Below, piece after piece: positions 53,942 to 62,573 of a stretch of 64,000 nucleotides of DNA. This DNA comes from Planctomycetia bacterium. Lineage in GTDB: Bacteria > Planctomycetota > Phycisphaerae > UBA1845 > UTPLA1. The stretch is from positions 1 to 64,000 of the forward strand of contig CP054187.1 of assembly GCA_015200345.1 (NCBI GenBank). The letters run 5' to 3'. Position 1 is the stretch's first letter. The number at the start of each line of letters is the position of its first letter. The position numbers were made by a program, and so were the translations under genes. The notes under the pieces were generated by a model. The model made no database searches. It was not told where the DNA came from and saw nothing but the letters and a program-made list of their open reading frames with translations.

Positions 53942-55740
53942 TGGTTGGGTCTGGTGAGTGATAAAGCGCCGCTACGACTCGAGATCGTGCGCCGCGGCAG
54001 GTCACGCGCCTTGCGCAGCGCCTCTTCCATCGTGCCGTAGATCGACAGCCATTCGTGGCGCCCCTTCCAGCCGGCCTTTGCCATGAGCTTGAGCACCGAT
54101 GGTCGCGCGCCGCCGATGATGACGTTCGCGCCGGCGCGGCGGAGCTTCTCCATGGCCGATTCGAGATTGACCAGTCCGGTGGCGTCCATCACCGGGACGG
54201 AGGCCATGTCGAGAACAACGATTCGTATGCCGCGTTCGACGGTGCGCAGGGAACTCATGGCTTTCTGCGCCGCGCCGAAGAAGAGGGGTCCGGCGATTTC
54301 ATAGATCACCACGTCGGGCGGCAGTGCCTCCTGCCGAGCCAGAGGATGAGATGAGACCAGTTGCACCGTGGATACATCGGCCATGCGCCGCATGAAGAGC
54401 AACGCCGCCAGCACGACGCCGACGCTGACGGCGATCATCATGTCGAACAGCACGGTGAGCGCGAAGCAGGTGAGAAGCACGAGGACGTCGGACCCGGGGG
54501 CGACGCGAATCACGTGGATGAAATGCTTGGTTTCGCTCATGTTCCATGCGACCACAAGCAGCAGCGCCGCCATGGAGGCCATCGGTAGATAACCCAGCAG
54601 CGGAGCGAGCAGCAGAACGGCCAACAGAATGAACACGGCGTGCGTCATCGCGGCAATCGGAGATCGCGCGCCGGATCGAATGTTCGTGGCGGTTCGGGCA
54701 ATCGCGCCGGTGGCGGCGATTCCTCCGAAGAACGGTGAGGCGATGTTGCCGATGCCCTGTGCGATCAATTCGACGTCGGGATCGTGCTTTTCGCCGGTCA
54801 TGCCATCGGCGACGACGGCCGATAGCAGTGACTCGATCGCTCCGAGCATGGCGATCGCAAAGGCCGGACCGATCAGCGCGCGGAGGGTCGCCAGTGAGAG
54901 GTTGAATTCCGCACCGCCGGGTCCCGGTGCCTTCCACGGCCAAGCCAGTACGGGGGGCAGTTGCGGCACGCCGGCGTGCGTGACGCCGTTGAGCGTGTAC
55001 GAAAAGCGGCTGGCGATGGTGTCGATTTCAATTCCGTGTCCCAATCGGCAGGCAAAATAAGCCACAGCAGACGCCAGCGGCAGCGCCACGAGGGGGGAAG
55101 GAATGCGCCGCGTGATCTTCGGCAGCAGGACGAGGACCGCGAGGGTGAGCAATCCGATGAGCAGGTCGGGCGCATGGTATCGCGGCATCGCAATCGCAAG
55201 CGCCTGCACCCGCTCGTGAAAATGTTCCGGCATATGGTCGATCGTCAGGCCGAAGAAGTCGCGCATTTGCATCGTGGCGATGACGACGGCGATGCCGGAT
55301 GTAAAGCCCGTCGTGACCGGATACGGGATGAACTCAATGAGTTGTCCCAGCCGCATGATGCCGGCGACAAACAACAGAGCGCCTGCCATCATCGTGGCAA
55401 CCATCAGTCCGCCGAGGCCGTATTGCAGGGCGATCGGTGCGAGAATAACAACGAACGCGGCGGTCGGACCGGAAACCTGCACCGGCGAGCCGCCCAGCAG
55501 CGCAATAAGCCCGCCGGCAACGATGGCCGTGTAAAGACCGTGCTGCGGGGGAACGCCGGAAGCAATGGCCAGCGCCATGGAGAGCGGCAGGGCGACAATT
55601 CCGACAACAAGCCCTGCCAGAATGTCTCGCTTGAGATCCGCGAGGCGGTATCCGCGGGAGAGGCAGGTTCTCAAGGCCGAGGCGATGCGGATTCGGTGTG
55701 CGGGTAAGGCGGAGACAGGTGTTCGATGGCGATCCGGCAT
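53926..55740 (-). CDS. SulP-family anion permease with STAS domain
   Basis: A 604-residue transporter. The membrane domain (about 30-440) has roughly a dozen helices with the SulP signature near the start (ALPLSMALAIASGVPPQHGLYTAIVAG and SPVQVSGPTAAFVV). The C-terminal STAS domain (about 465-570) has VIYEIAGPLFFGAAQKAM and VVLDMASVPVMDATGLVNLE. SulP proteins move sulfate, bicarbonate or dicarboxylates in exchange or with cations; substrate unknown. The short polar C-terminus overlaps the ECF sigma gene by 16 bases. Confidence 0.93.
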   Translation of the reverse strand: MPDRHRTPVSALPAHRIRIASALRTCLSRGYRLADLKRDILAGLVVGIVALPLSMALAIASGVPPQHGLYTAIVAGGLIALLGGSPVQVSGPTAAFVVILAPIALQYGLGGLMVATMMAGALLFVAGIMRLGQLIEFIPYPVTTGFTSGIAVVIATMQMRDFFGLTIDHMPEHFHERVQALAIAMPRYHAPDLLIGLLTLAVLVLLPKITRRIPSPLVALPLASAVAYFACRLGHGIEIDTIASRFSYTLNGVTHAGVPQLPPVLAWPWKAPGPGGAEFNLSLATLRALIGPAFAIAMLGAIESLLSAVVADGMTGEKHDPDVELIAQGIGNIASPFFGGIAATGAIARTATNIRSGARSPIAAMTHAVFILLAVLLLAPLLGYLPMASMAALLLVVAWNMSETKHFIHVIRVAPGSDVLVLLTCFALTVLFDMMIAVSVGVVLAALLFMRRMADVSTVQLVSSHPLARQEALPPDVVIYEIAGPLFFGAAQKAMSSLRTVERGIRIVVLDMASVPVMDATGLVNLESAMEKLRRAGANVIIGGARPSVLKLMAKAGWKGRHEWLSIYGTMEEALRKARDLPRRTISSRSGALSLTRPNHQKSR

Positions 55741-55948
55741 ATATCCAGGCGACGGGCACTTGGCTTGAATCAGTCGCCTACTGGAACGACAAAGTGCTGG
55801 GTGGGCTGATTGTACAGTTCATTCGGCGTCCTTGACAGGTATCGACGGCTCCGTTAAGAAAGTTTAGCGAGGTCGCTCTGGGATCGGCGACTCGATGCGT
55901 GTCGCACAAGCGCCGCGCGTAACAACATTTGTTGAGAGGATCGCTCGC

Positions 55949-56080
55949 ATGTTGTCCAACCTACTCATGCTTGCTCAAGACGATGGCGCGGTTTTCACGA
56001 TGCGAAATGGGCTGCTGCTGCTGGTGATCATTGGGATTCTCGTCGGGTACAAGATTTATAAAAACAAGACGATGAGCTGA
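55949..56080 (+). CDS. 43-residue single-span membrane peptide
   Basis: MLSNLLMLAQDDGAVFTMRN is followed by one membrane helix (GLLLLVIIGILVGYKIY) and a basic end (KNKTMS), so a positive-inside C-terminus. GAGAGG lies 9 bases upstream of ATG 55949. No homologue is known to me. It stands alone between the SulP gene and a DNA glycosylase. Small one-helix proteins of this kind often regulate membrane complexes; that is speculation. Confidence 0.55.
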   Translation: MLSNLLMLAQDDGAVFTMRNGLLLLVIIGILVGYKIYKNKTMS

Positions 56081-56154
56081 TCCCACGCGGGTCCTGGGGG
56101 GCAGTGCGTACCGACTGCCGCACAGGACGGGCTTGTTTGGTAGTGCCCCCGATG

Positions 56155-56820
56155 TCAGCGTGCTGCGTCGTGTGGATGCCAATTAAGCGGGCAGCCCTCG
56201 CAGTTCGCCTGCGCTTTGCAATGGCGCTTGGCAACTTCCACCAGCAAAGCGTGGTATTCATTGTACACCTGCGTGTCGCGCGGAATGCTGCGCTCGAAGA
56301 GTGCCTGGGTCTTGTGGTAATCGGGTTTCCAGCCGATCAGGCGGTGTCGTCGAAGCACCCGCTGGGTATAGGCATCCACGACAAAGCTTGGCTTGTTCAG
56401 CGCATAAACCAGGATCGAATCCGCGGTTTCCGGGCCGATCCCGTTCACTTGCAGCAGCGCGGCTCGCGCGGCGGCGGTATCAAGGCGTCGAAGTCTCGCC
56501 AAGCTGCCGCCGTATCGCTCCCCGAGCCACGTCACGAAGGCCTTGAGGCGTTTGGCCTTGATATTGAAATAGCCCGCCGGCCGAATCAATGTTGCCAGAC
56601 GGCGCGCCTGGACAGCGCGAAGCGCCCGCCATGACAGCAGCCGGGCCGCCTTCAGGTTCGCGATGGCGCGTTCGACGTTTCGCCAATTGGTATTCTGCGT
56701 CAGGATCGCGCCGACCACGACCTCCGTCGGCGAATCGCCCGGCCACCAGCCCTGCGGACCGTAAGCGTGAAGGAGCACGCGGTAGAATCGGCGGATGATT
56801 GCAGCGTCGGCGTCGGCCAT
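56155..56820 (-). CDS. HhH-GPD DNA glycosylase, endonuclease III-related
   Basis: A 221-residue helix-hairpin-helix glycosylase for base excision repair. The hairpin is LLQVNGIGPETADSILVYAL, and the catalytic Asp is in VVDAYTQRVLRRH. The Lys of true endonuclease III (GVGRKTA) is replaced: GIGPETA, as in the MagIII/3-methyladenine glycosylase-like branch, so it is probably monofunctional and removes alkylated bases. Near the C-terminus is CKAQANCEGCP, with three Cys where endonuclease III has a four-Cys iron-sulfur loop; cluster binding is uncertain. Confidence 0.85.
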   Translation of the reverse strand: MADADAAIIRRFYRVLLHAYGPQGWWPGDSPTEVVVGAILTQNTNWRNVERAIANLKAARLLSWRALRAVQARRLATLIRPAGYFNIKAKRLKAFVTWLGERYGGSLARLRRLDTAAARAALLQVNGIGPETADSILVYALNKPSFVVDAYTQRVLRRHRLIGWKPDYHKTQALFERSIPRDTQVYNEYHALLVEVAKRHCKAQANCEGCPLNWHPHDAAR

Positions 56821-56885
56821 GCAAATTGAAAATTCCGAACATGCACGTTGCGGTCTGCTCCCGCGCCGGGTAATGATACTCGTTT

Positions 56886-57710
56886 ATGCCTCGTCGCGCC
56901 GCTCGCCGTAAACCTCCCGCCACGCTTCCCAAACGCCCGGCCAAACGCCGAGATTCCGAACCCGTGCGCTACTGGGAGGTGAGTCAGCGCCCGCTGCAAT
57001 GCCTCGCGTTCCTTGCGCCCATGATCGCCGCCTACGAGCTTGGCATGATCTGGTTGCACGGCAGCGCGCTTCAGCAGCAACGACCGTTTCTCGCCGCGCA
57101 GCAGATTCTTCAGTGGTTCTTCAGTCTGTTCGGTGCGACCGGCTACTACCTGCCAGGAGCCGCCCTGATTGCGGTGCTGCTATTCTGGCACTTGGCGAGT
57201 CAGCATCCCTGGAAAGTCGAGGGCTGGCCCCTGGGCGGCATGGCGGGCGAAAGCGTGCTGCTGGCGATTCCGTTGTTGCTGCTGAATGACTGGATTCCCG
57301 GGCTTGCGGCGCGCTCGGCCGTCGCGCAAGGGGGAACGGTCGGGAGCGCCGTCCTTCTCCAGGCTGCGAACGGCACCGGGAGTCGATTGGATGATTTGCT
57401 CCTTAGCGTCGGAGCGGGGCTATACGAAGAACTCGTCTTCCGCCTGATGATTATTTCGCTCCTGTCGTTTGTGATCAGTGATGTCGGGCGGGCACGTCAG
57501 TCGATCGGTGTGGCCTGTGCGGTCATCGTCTCATCGTTGCTCTTCGCCGCGCACCATTACGCGCCGATCGGCGCCGAGGAGTTCACGAGCGGGGGCTTTG
57601 CTTTTCGCAGTGCGGCGGGAGGGTATCTCGCGGGCGTCTATGTTCTGCGGGGTTTTGGCCTTGCCGTCGGTTGCCACGTTGTTTATGACGTGATGGCGTT
57701 CTTAATTTGA
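56886..57710 (+). CDS. CPBP-family intramembrane protease-like protein
   Basis: A 274-residue protein. A basic N-terminal tail (RRAARRKPPATLPKRPAKRR) is followed by about eight hydrophobic helices. The CPBP/Abi motifs are complete: EELVFR (E-E-x3-R), LFAAHHYAP with His, and GCHVVYDVMAFL with the last His and Asp. Relatives cleave CaaX-type proteins or protect against bacteriocins; the target is unknown. ATG 56886 is the only sensible start. Confidence 0.87.
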   Translation: MPRRAARRKPPATLPKRPAKRRDSEPVRYWEVSQRPLQCLAFLAPMIAAYELGMIWLHGSALQQQRPFLAAQQILQWFFSLFGATGYYLPGAALIAVLLFWHLASQHPWKVEGWPLGGMAGESVLLAIPLLLLNDWIPGLAARSAVAQGGTVGSAVLLQAANGTGSRLDDLLLSVGAGLYEELVFRLMIISLLSFVISDVGRARQSIGVACAVIVSSLLFAAHHYAPIGAEEFTSGGFAFRSAAGGYLAGVYVLRGFGLAVGCHVVYDVMAFLI

Positions 57711-57867
57711 GGCCCCTTGGATGCGCAGTGGCAAGCAGGAAAGAATCCGGGCGGTGGAACGGTTTCAATCGCGGAAAGCGAGCATTACGCTACTGGACGT
57801 CGCTTCAGATTCGTCATATATTCTTCCGCCCGCAGGCGTTGTCGTGGTCGCCTGGCGGAAAGGACCC

Positions 57868-57949
57868 GGGCGTGTGTCCGAGTGGCCAAAGGAGACGGGC
57901 TGTAAACCCGTTGGCTCTGCCTACGCTGGTTCGAATCCAGCCGCGCCCA
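57868..57949 (+). tRNA. tRNA-Tyr(GTA)
   Basis: An 82-base class II tRNA. Acceptor GGGCGTG/CGCGCCC (one G-U), anticodon stem-loop ACGGG-CTGTAAA-CCCGT with anticodon GTA, a long variable arm (TGGCTCTGCCTA) and T-arm GCTGGTTCGAATCCAGC. The discriminator is A. Confidence 0.95.
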
Positions 57950-58057
57950 ATCAAAACTCGTGTTTCCTCCGTGGACGGATCGCCACGGTCGATTTGCCTT
58001 TGCTGACGGGCCGGCCGGGCGAATCCAGGGCCATGGGCAAAGGATGCCACCGGTCGA

Positions 58058-58663
58058 ATGAACCTTCCCAACCAGATCACCTTGGCACGGCTGGTTCTGG
58101 CGATCGTGTTCTTCTGCCTCCTTGGTGTGTTTGAATGGCCTCGCCGGGTCGATCAGGCCTGGATGATCGAGTCCGCCTTCTGGCTTTTTATCATCGCGGC
58201 GCTGTCGGACATTCTCGACGGCTACCTCGCGCGGAAGCAGAACCAGGTCACGTCGTTCGGGCGCATTCTCGATCCGTTTGTTGACAAAATTCTTGTTTGC
58301 GGCGGATTCATCCTGCTTCTGGGGCCGGGCTTTCATGACGAAACCGGCGCGTCCGTGACCGGATTGGCGCCTTGGATGGTGGTCGTCATCATCGCGCGCG
58401 AGTTGCTTGTCACCAGCCTACGCGGATTCAGCGAAGCCGGCGGTACGCCCTACGCGGCCAACCTCTGGGGCAAGGTGAAGATGCTGCTTCAGTCGATTAC
58501 GATTCCCCTGATTCTCAAGTCCATCCATGCGTGGCGCGATATCGAGTGGGTCATGACCACCCGGAGCATCATGATCTGGATCACGGTCGGCGTCACCATC
58601 CTAAGCGTCGGGTCGTACCTTGTCGCCTCGCGGCAGGCGCTCTCGCAGCGCGCCCGTGGCTAG
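58058..58663 (+). CDS. pgsA: CDP-diacylglycerol-glycerol-3-phosphate 3-phosphatidyltransferase
   Basis: A 201-residue CDP-alcohol phosphatidyltransferase. The catalytic signature D-G-x2-A-R-x8-G-x3-D-x3-D is exact: ILDGYLARKQNQVTSFGRI followed by LDPFVDK. About five membrane helices are present. It makes phosphatidylglycerol phosphate, the first step to phosphatidylglycerol and cardiolipin. The start matches the typical MNLPNQITLARL. uppP follows after 15 bases, so an operon is likely. Confidence 0.95.
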   Translation: MNLPNQITLARLVLAIVFFCLLGVFEWPRRVDQAWMIESAFWLFIIAALSDILDGYLARKQNQVTSFGRILDPFVDKILVCGGFILLLGPGFHDETGASVTGLAPWMVVVIIARELLVTSLRGFSEAGGTPYAANLWGKVKMLLQSITIPLILKSIHAWRDIEWVMTTRSIMIWITVGVTILSVGSYLVASRQALSQRARG

Positions 58664-58678
58664 AATCGGAGCGCGCCG

Positions 58679-59485
58679 GTGATTGATCTCGTCAAGGCGA
58701 TGGTCCTCGGAGTGATCGAGGGCCTTAGTGAGTTCCTCCCGATCTCCAGTACCGGCCATCTCATCGTCGCGATGCCGCTGCTCGGGGTGGACGGCGAACA
58801 ACCGGCGTGGAAGGCTTTCCTGTATTTCATTCAGATCGGCGCGATCCTCGCCGTGCTGCTTCATTTTCGCAGGCACCTTCTGTCGGCCGTTTTGTCCGTG
58901 CCGCGCGGCGGAATCACCAGCCACCTCATCACAAAACTTGTTGTCGCCATGCTGCCTGCGGCGGTCATCGGCCTGCCGCTGAACGACTACGTCGAGAAGA
59001 TTCTCGAAAAGCCCGTCCCGGTCGGAATCGCCCTGATCCTCGGAGCGATCGCGATGATTCTGATCGAACGGAAGTACCGTCGCACCACCGGGCCCGGAAT
59101 CGACGACGTCACCCTGCGCCAGGCGTTTCTGATCGGCCTCGCACAAGTTGTTTCCATCATTCCTGGTACCAGCCGCGCCATGGCCACGATCATGGGAGGC
59201 ATGGTCGTCGGCCTCCCTGCGCCGACCGCCGCGCAATTTTCATTTTATCTTGCGATCCCGACGCTCCTGGGAGCAGGTGTTCTCAAGCTCATCAAACACC
59301 GTCACGCGATCGGGTCCGAGCAGGCAGCGGTGCTGGCAGTCGGATTTGCAATCTCGTTTACCGTGGCATGGGTGGTCGTAGCCGGCTTGATGAAGTACCT
59401 GCAAACACGCACGCTGACTCCTTTTGCGGCCTATCGCATCATTCTGGGGCTGGTCGTCATTGGCTGGTGGCTTGGGGTTGAATAG
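58679..59485 (+). CDS. uppP: Undecaprenyl-diphosphate phosphatase (BacA/UppP)
   Basis: A 268-residue membrane phosphatase that recycles undecaprenyl pyrophosphate to the carrier used in peptidoglycan and exopolysaccharide synthesis. The two signatures are present: VIEGLSEFLPISSTGHL (E..E.LP.SSTGH) and SIIPGTSRAMATIMGGM (PG.SRS..T). About eight helices. GTG 58679 is the start, 15 bases after pgsA. The pairing with the exopolysaccharide transferases in this window is functionally sensible. Confidence 0.95.
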   Translation: MIDLVKAMVLGVIEGLSEFLPISSTGHLIVAMPLLGVDGEQPAWKAFLYFIQIGAILAVLLHFRRHLLSAVLSVPRGGITSHLITKLVVAMLPAAVIGLPLNDYVEKILEKPVPVGIALILGAIAMILIERKYRRTTGPGIDDVTLRQAFLIGLAQVVSIIPGTSRAMATIMGGMVVGLPAPTAAQFSFYLAIPTLLGAGVLKLIKHRHAIGSEQAAVLAVGFAISFTVAWVVVAGLMKYLQTRTLTPFAAYRIILGLVVIGWWLGVE

Positions 59486-59980
59486 CCCCCCCCCGGATCG
59501 TTGCCCGCTTGCGGGTGCGGTGGAACCGCAACGTGCGGCTCTTCTCGTAGATTGTCTTAACCACGCGCTCGCTCAACAGGGAAAGCGGTCGATCGGAATC
59601 GTGCCGCAAAAATCGAGTGAGCACGGCGCAGCCGCCGCGCAGAAATTGCGCGTCGGAATGATCAAGTTGCCTGAAATGGGTTAATGGATCATGCGCAGGC
59701 AGGCCGGCCGCCGAAGGCCATTGATCGCCGGAGCCTTGGAGCAAAAAAATTGTAAAAATTTTTCGAGATTCCTCTGGAACACGACGGTGGATGGAGGTAT
59801 ATTTTCCCCGCCGCAAGAGTTTCAAGGAGGAAATGCTCGAACTCTTTCATTCCTCGGCAAGGATGCCGAGGCTCGAATCTGCACCCACACTGTTGACTAC
59901 ACCGGTCAGTTCACGGATGGACCGTGCGCGCGCACTTCCTCCTCGGGTTCGCGCGCAGTGCCAGCAACGGAGTGTGAGGC
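59486..59980. other. Intergenic region upstream of the FliA-type sigma gene
   Basis: A 495-base gap. It contains an A/T-rich stretch (about 59742-59775: AAAAAAATTGTAAAAATTTTTCGAG), a TATATT at about 59796, and a perfect hairpin CCTCGGCA-AGGA-TGCCGAGG (59852-59871). AAGGAGG at 59824 sits just before an ATG at 59833, but that frame runs into the sigma gene out of frame and is not taken as a gene. It probably serves as a long leader for the sigma factor. Nothing else was recognised. Confidence 0.4.
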
Positions 59981-60754
59981 ATGAATTCCTCTCGCGGCGA
60001 CGTCAAAGGGCTTTGGAAGAAGTACTTGAGCAGCCGAGCGATCAAGATTCGCAATCTGCTCGTCGAGCACTACCGCCCGCTGGTGCACATGCAGGCGGCC
60101 CGGCTTGCCCAGAAGCTCCCGGCACAGGTCAGCTACGACGAGATCTGCTCCGCCGGGTACGACGGCCTGATGGAAGCCGTCCAAGCCTACGACCCCAAAC
60201 ACAAGGCCAAGTTCGAGACGTTCTGTCAGCAGCGTATCCACGGCGCCGTCATGGACTGGCTTCGTGCGCTTGATGGCCAGTCTCGCACCGTGCGCAGCTT
60301 TGAAAAGCAGAGGATGTTGCACAAGGAAATCCTCGATTCCGAGCTGGGCCGGCCGCCGACCGAGACGGAGTTGTCGGCACACATGGGGATCAGCCACGAG
60401 CGCTTCGCGGAACTGTCCCGGTTGAGCCGCCTGGGGCACGAGGTGCATCTGTCGGCCGTTCAATCCGACGACGACAGCCATCGTGGTTCGCCGAGCGGGT
60501 GGGACGTGTCGGACGTTCACGCCGTTGATCCTTCGCAGCGGATCTCGCGGCAGATGCTGACCGACTACATCACGCGGGGGTTGAACCGGGAGGAGCGGCT
60601 CGTGCTCGTGCTCTATTACACCGAGGGTCTGACGATGGCCGAGATCGGTCTCGTGCTGGACCTGTCCGAGTCGCGGGTCAGCCAGATTCACAAGGACGTC
60701 ATCGCCCGGCTGCGCCGCCGTTTTAAGGACGAGGTGGCCGAACTGGTGGCTTGA
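59981..60754 (+). CDS. Sigma-70 factor of the FliA/WhiG type
   Basis: A 257-residue sigma factor. Region 2 is LVEHYRPLVHMQAARL, SYDEICSAGYDGLMEAVQAYD and KFETFCQQRIHGAVMDWLRA. Region 3 is RTVRSFEKQRMLHKEILDSELGRPPTETELSAHMGI, and region 4 is LNREERLVLVLYYTEGLTMAEIGLVLDLSESRVSQIHKDVI. FliA-type factors drive flagellar, stress or developmental genes. No flagellar gene or anti-sigma FlgM is in the window, so the regulon is unknown. The ATG follows GTGAGG. Confidence 0.93.
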   Translation: MNSSRGDVKGLWKKYLSSRAIKIRNLLVEHYRPLVHMQAARLAQKLPAQVSYDEICSAGYDGLMEAVQAYDPKHKAKFETFCQQRIHGAVMDWLRALDGQSRTVRSFEKQRMLHKEILDSELGRPPTETELSAHMGISHERFAELSRLSRLGHEVHLSAVQSDDDSHRGSPSGWDVSDVHAVDPSQRISRQMLTDYITRGLNREERLVLVLYYTEGLTMAEIGLVLDLSESRVSQIHKDVIARLRRRFKDEVAELVA

Positions 60755-61162
60755 TCGACTGCCTTGTGGAGAGGGAAAGCCAGATTTATGACGCCGGCAG
60801 GCCTTTGCCGGCTGGGGGGGCTTATTGTTAGTGAGGGATCGGGGCATCCTTGCGCCTCGTGAACGGTCGCGTCCGTGTGGTGCAGCCGGTAGTCTGTCCT
60901 TGCAGCTGCTTGTCTTCACGTGCTACGCCGGCCGGTTCTGATTGGTTCGAAAGAAATTCACAAGGCCGCCGCGAGGGGTCTGGATGCATCGGTAGTTGTT
61001 GCTACCGGGATGGGGGCATTCAGTCCGCCAGCGGAGGGGTACCGGAGAGCCGATTCGTCTCGGCCATGGCGCAACAAAGAAGATCGGCCCCGCAAGGGCC
61101 GTCGAACTTACGCCTTCAATTCGAGGCGCGGTCGTACATCCGACGCGATGCCCAAGCAAGGG
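60755..61162. other. Intergenic region, nothing recognised
   Basis: A 408-base gap between the sigma gene and the 3' end of arginine deiminase. An inverted repeat GCCGGCA/TTGCCGGC lies near 60792, followed by G-rich sequence without a T-run. No known RNA (RNase P, tmRNA, SRP) was recognised. Confidence 0.4.
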
Positions 61163-62383
61163 TTATTGACCTACGGCTCGCCTTAACGGCATGGTCATGC
61201 ATCGCGGGCCACCCAGGCCGCGCACCAGCTCCGAGCCGGAAATTTTCAGCACGTTCACCCCGGCGGACTCCATCGCCGCGATCGTGCGGACGTTGCGCCG
61301 ATAGGTGCAGGCGACGCCGGGGGCGATGGCGAGGATGTTTGTGCCGTCGGTGCGCTGCTCGCGATTGGCGAAGTGCTCATCGCCGCCGCCGGTGCGGATG
61401 ACGCGCAATTCGCGGCCGAACTCGTCGCTCAAGATCTCCTTGAGCGATCGCGAATCGACTTTTTGCACGATGCCGCCGCCGCCGTCGGTGGCGATCTGCG
61501 TGATGGGCATGGCGCGTTCCATGATGCCGGGGTACCAGACCACGACGCCAATATCGACTATTGTAAAAACCGTGTCGAGGTGCATGAACGTCCGCTCGGT
61601 CGGGATCGGAATTTCGTAGAACCGCTTCGCATGACCGCCGGCGAAGGCCTTGCGCGCCAGCGCCTTGATCGTCTCGCTGCGCGTCCGCTCGCTGACGCCG
61701 ACCAGAACGGCTTCCTCGTTGATCACGATCACATCGCCGCCTTCGATGGTGAAAGGACGATCCTCCAGCGGGAATTGTGAACCGCCATAGGCGATCGTGT
61801 GGCCTTCGAACTCGGGATGATGCTCCAGCACCGCCCGCACCAGCAGCGTCTCGCGGACGCGCTCGGTGTAGTGCATCTTGCAACTGACGACGCAGCGATT
61901 GACCACGACGGCCGGGTCGCGGCTGAAGTAGGCGTTGGGTATCGGTGGGAGGATGAACGTCGTGCGGACCGCGCCATCCAGCACGCTGCGACCGGTCAAC
62001 TCCGCGTATTCACCGTGAGTCAAGCCTCGGAACAGGATTCGCACCAGTACGTCGTCGGGCGTGCGCGCGGGATCGAGCAGATCGGGCGCGATGGCCGGCG
62101 CCTGCGCCGCCGTGCAAACCTGTTCGACGACCTTGGCCTTGACGAGCGGCTGCCCGCGAAACAGCTCGAGCAGCAGAGACTCCAGGTACAACACGCGGAT
62201 GTCGTGATCGATCATCTCGCCGACGAATTCATCGTGTTCCTCCTGCATGCCGGTGAGGAAGGGGATGTCTTCGAACAGGAAGCGTTTCATGTTCTCATGC
62301 GTCAGCCGGTCGATTTCGTCGCCGGGCCGATGGACGAGCACGGTTTCGAGTTTGGCGTATTCGTTGGGGATGTAGAGTTGCAT
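61163..62383 (-). CDS. arcA: Arginine deiminase
   Basis: A 406-residue guanidino-modifying enzyme that hydrolyses arginine to citrulline and ammonia. The signatures are LETVLVHRPGDE at the N-terminus, YFSRDPAVVV, FTIEGGDVIV (acidic base), MHLDTVFTIVD with the catalytic His, and the nucleophile Cys in GGPRCMTMPL. It is complete. No ornithine carbamoyltransferase (arcB) or carbamate kinase (arcC) is adjacent, so the energy-yielding pathway cannot be confirmed; the neighbour is a dihydropyrimidinase-like gene, divergently encoded. Confidence 0.93.
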   Translation of the reverse strand: MQLYIPNEYAKLETVLVHRPGDEIDRLTHENMKRFLFEDIPFLTGMQEEHDEFVGEMIDHDIRVLYLESLLLELFRGQPLVKAKVVEQVCTAAQAPAIAPDLLDPARTPDDVLVRILFRGLTHGEYAELTGRSVLDGAVRTTFILPPIPNAYFSRDPAVVVNRCVVSCKMHYTERVRETLLVRAVLEHHPEFEGHTIAYGGSQFPLEDRPFTIEGGDVIVINEEAVLVGVSERTRSETIKALARKAFAGGHAKRFYEIPIPTERTFMHLDTVFTIVDIGVVVWYPGIMERAMPITQIATDGGGGIVQKVDSRSLKEILSDEFGRELRVIRTGGGDEHFANREQRTDGTNILAIAPGVACTYRRNVRTIAAMESAGVNVLKISGSELVRGLGGPRCMTMPLRRAVGQ

Positions 62384-62573
62384 GGGTGATTCGCGTTAAT
62401 TGCCTGTCGCTCAACGGAATACGGTTGAATCCGGGGATTGTACGGGCCGATCGCCGAATGCGGAAGCCGCTATCTCGATTTGACGGTGCTTCGATCGGCG
62501 GCTTTACCGCGGTCTCGGCAAGCGTCACAATAACGCAGCTTTGGCTGATCCGTTCACCAGAAGGGGATGCCCC

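Noticed and set aside
59833-60273. ATG with a close AAGGAGG upstream of the sigma gene
   Set aside because: The SD-to-ATG spacing is only 2 bases, and the frame overlaps the sigma factor out of frame with Arg/Pro/Ala-rich text.
60755-61162. Structured RNA gene (RNase P, SRP or tmRNA)
   Set aside because: No conserved core motifs of those RNAs could be found.
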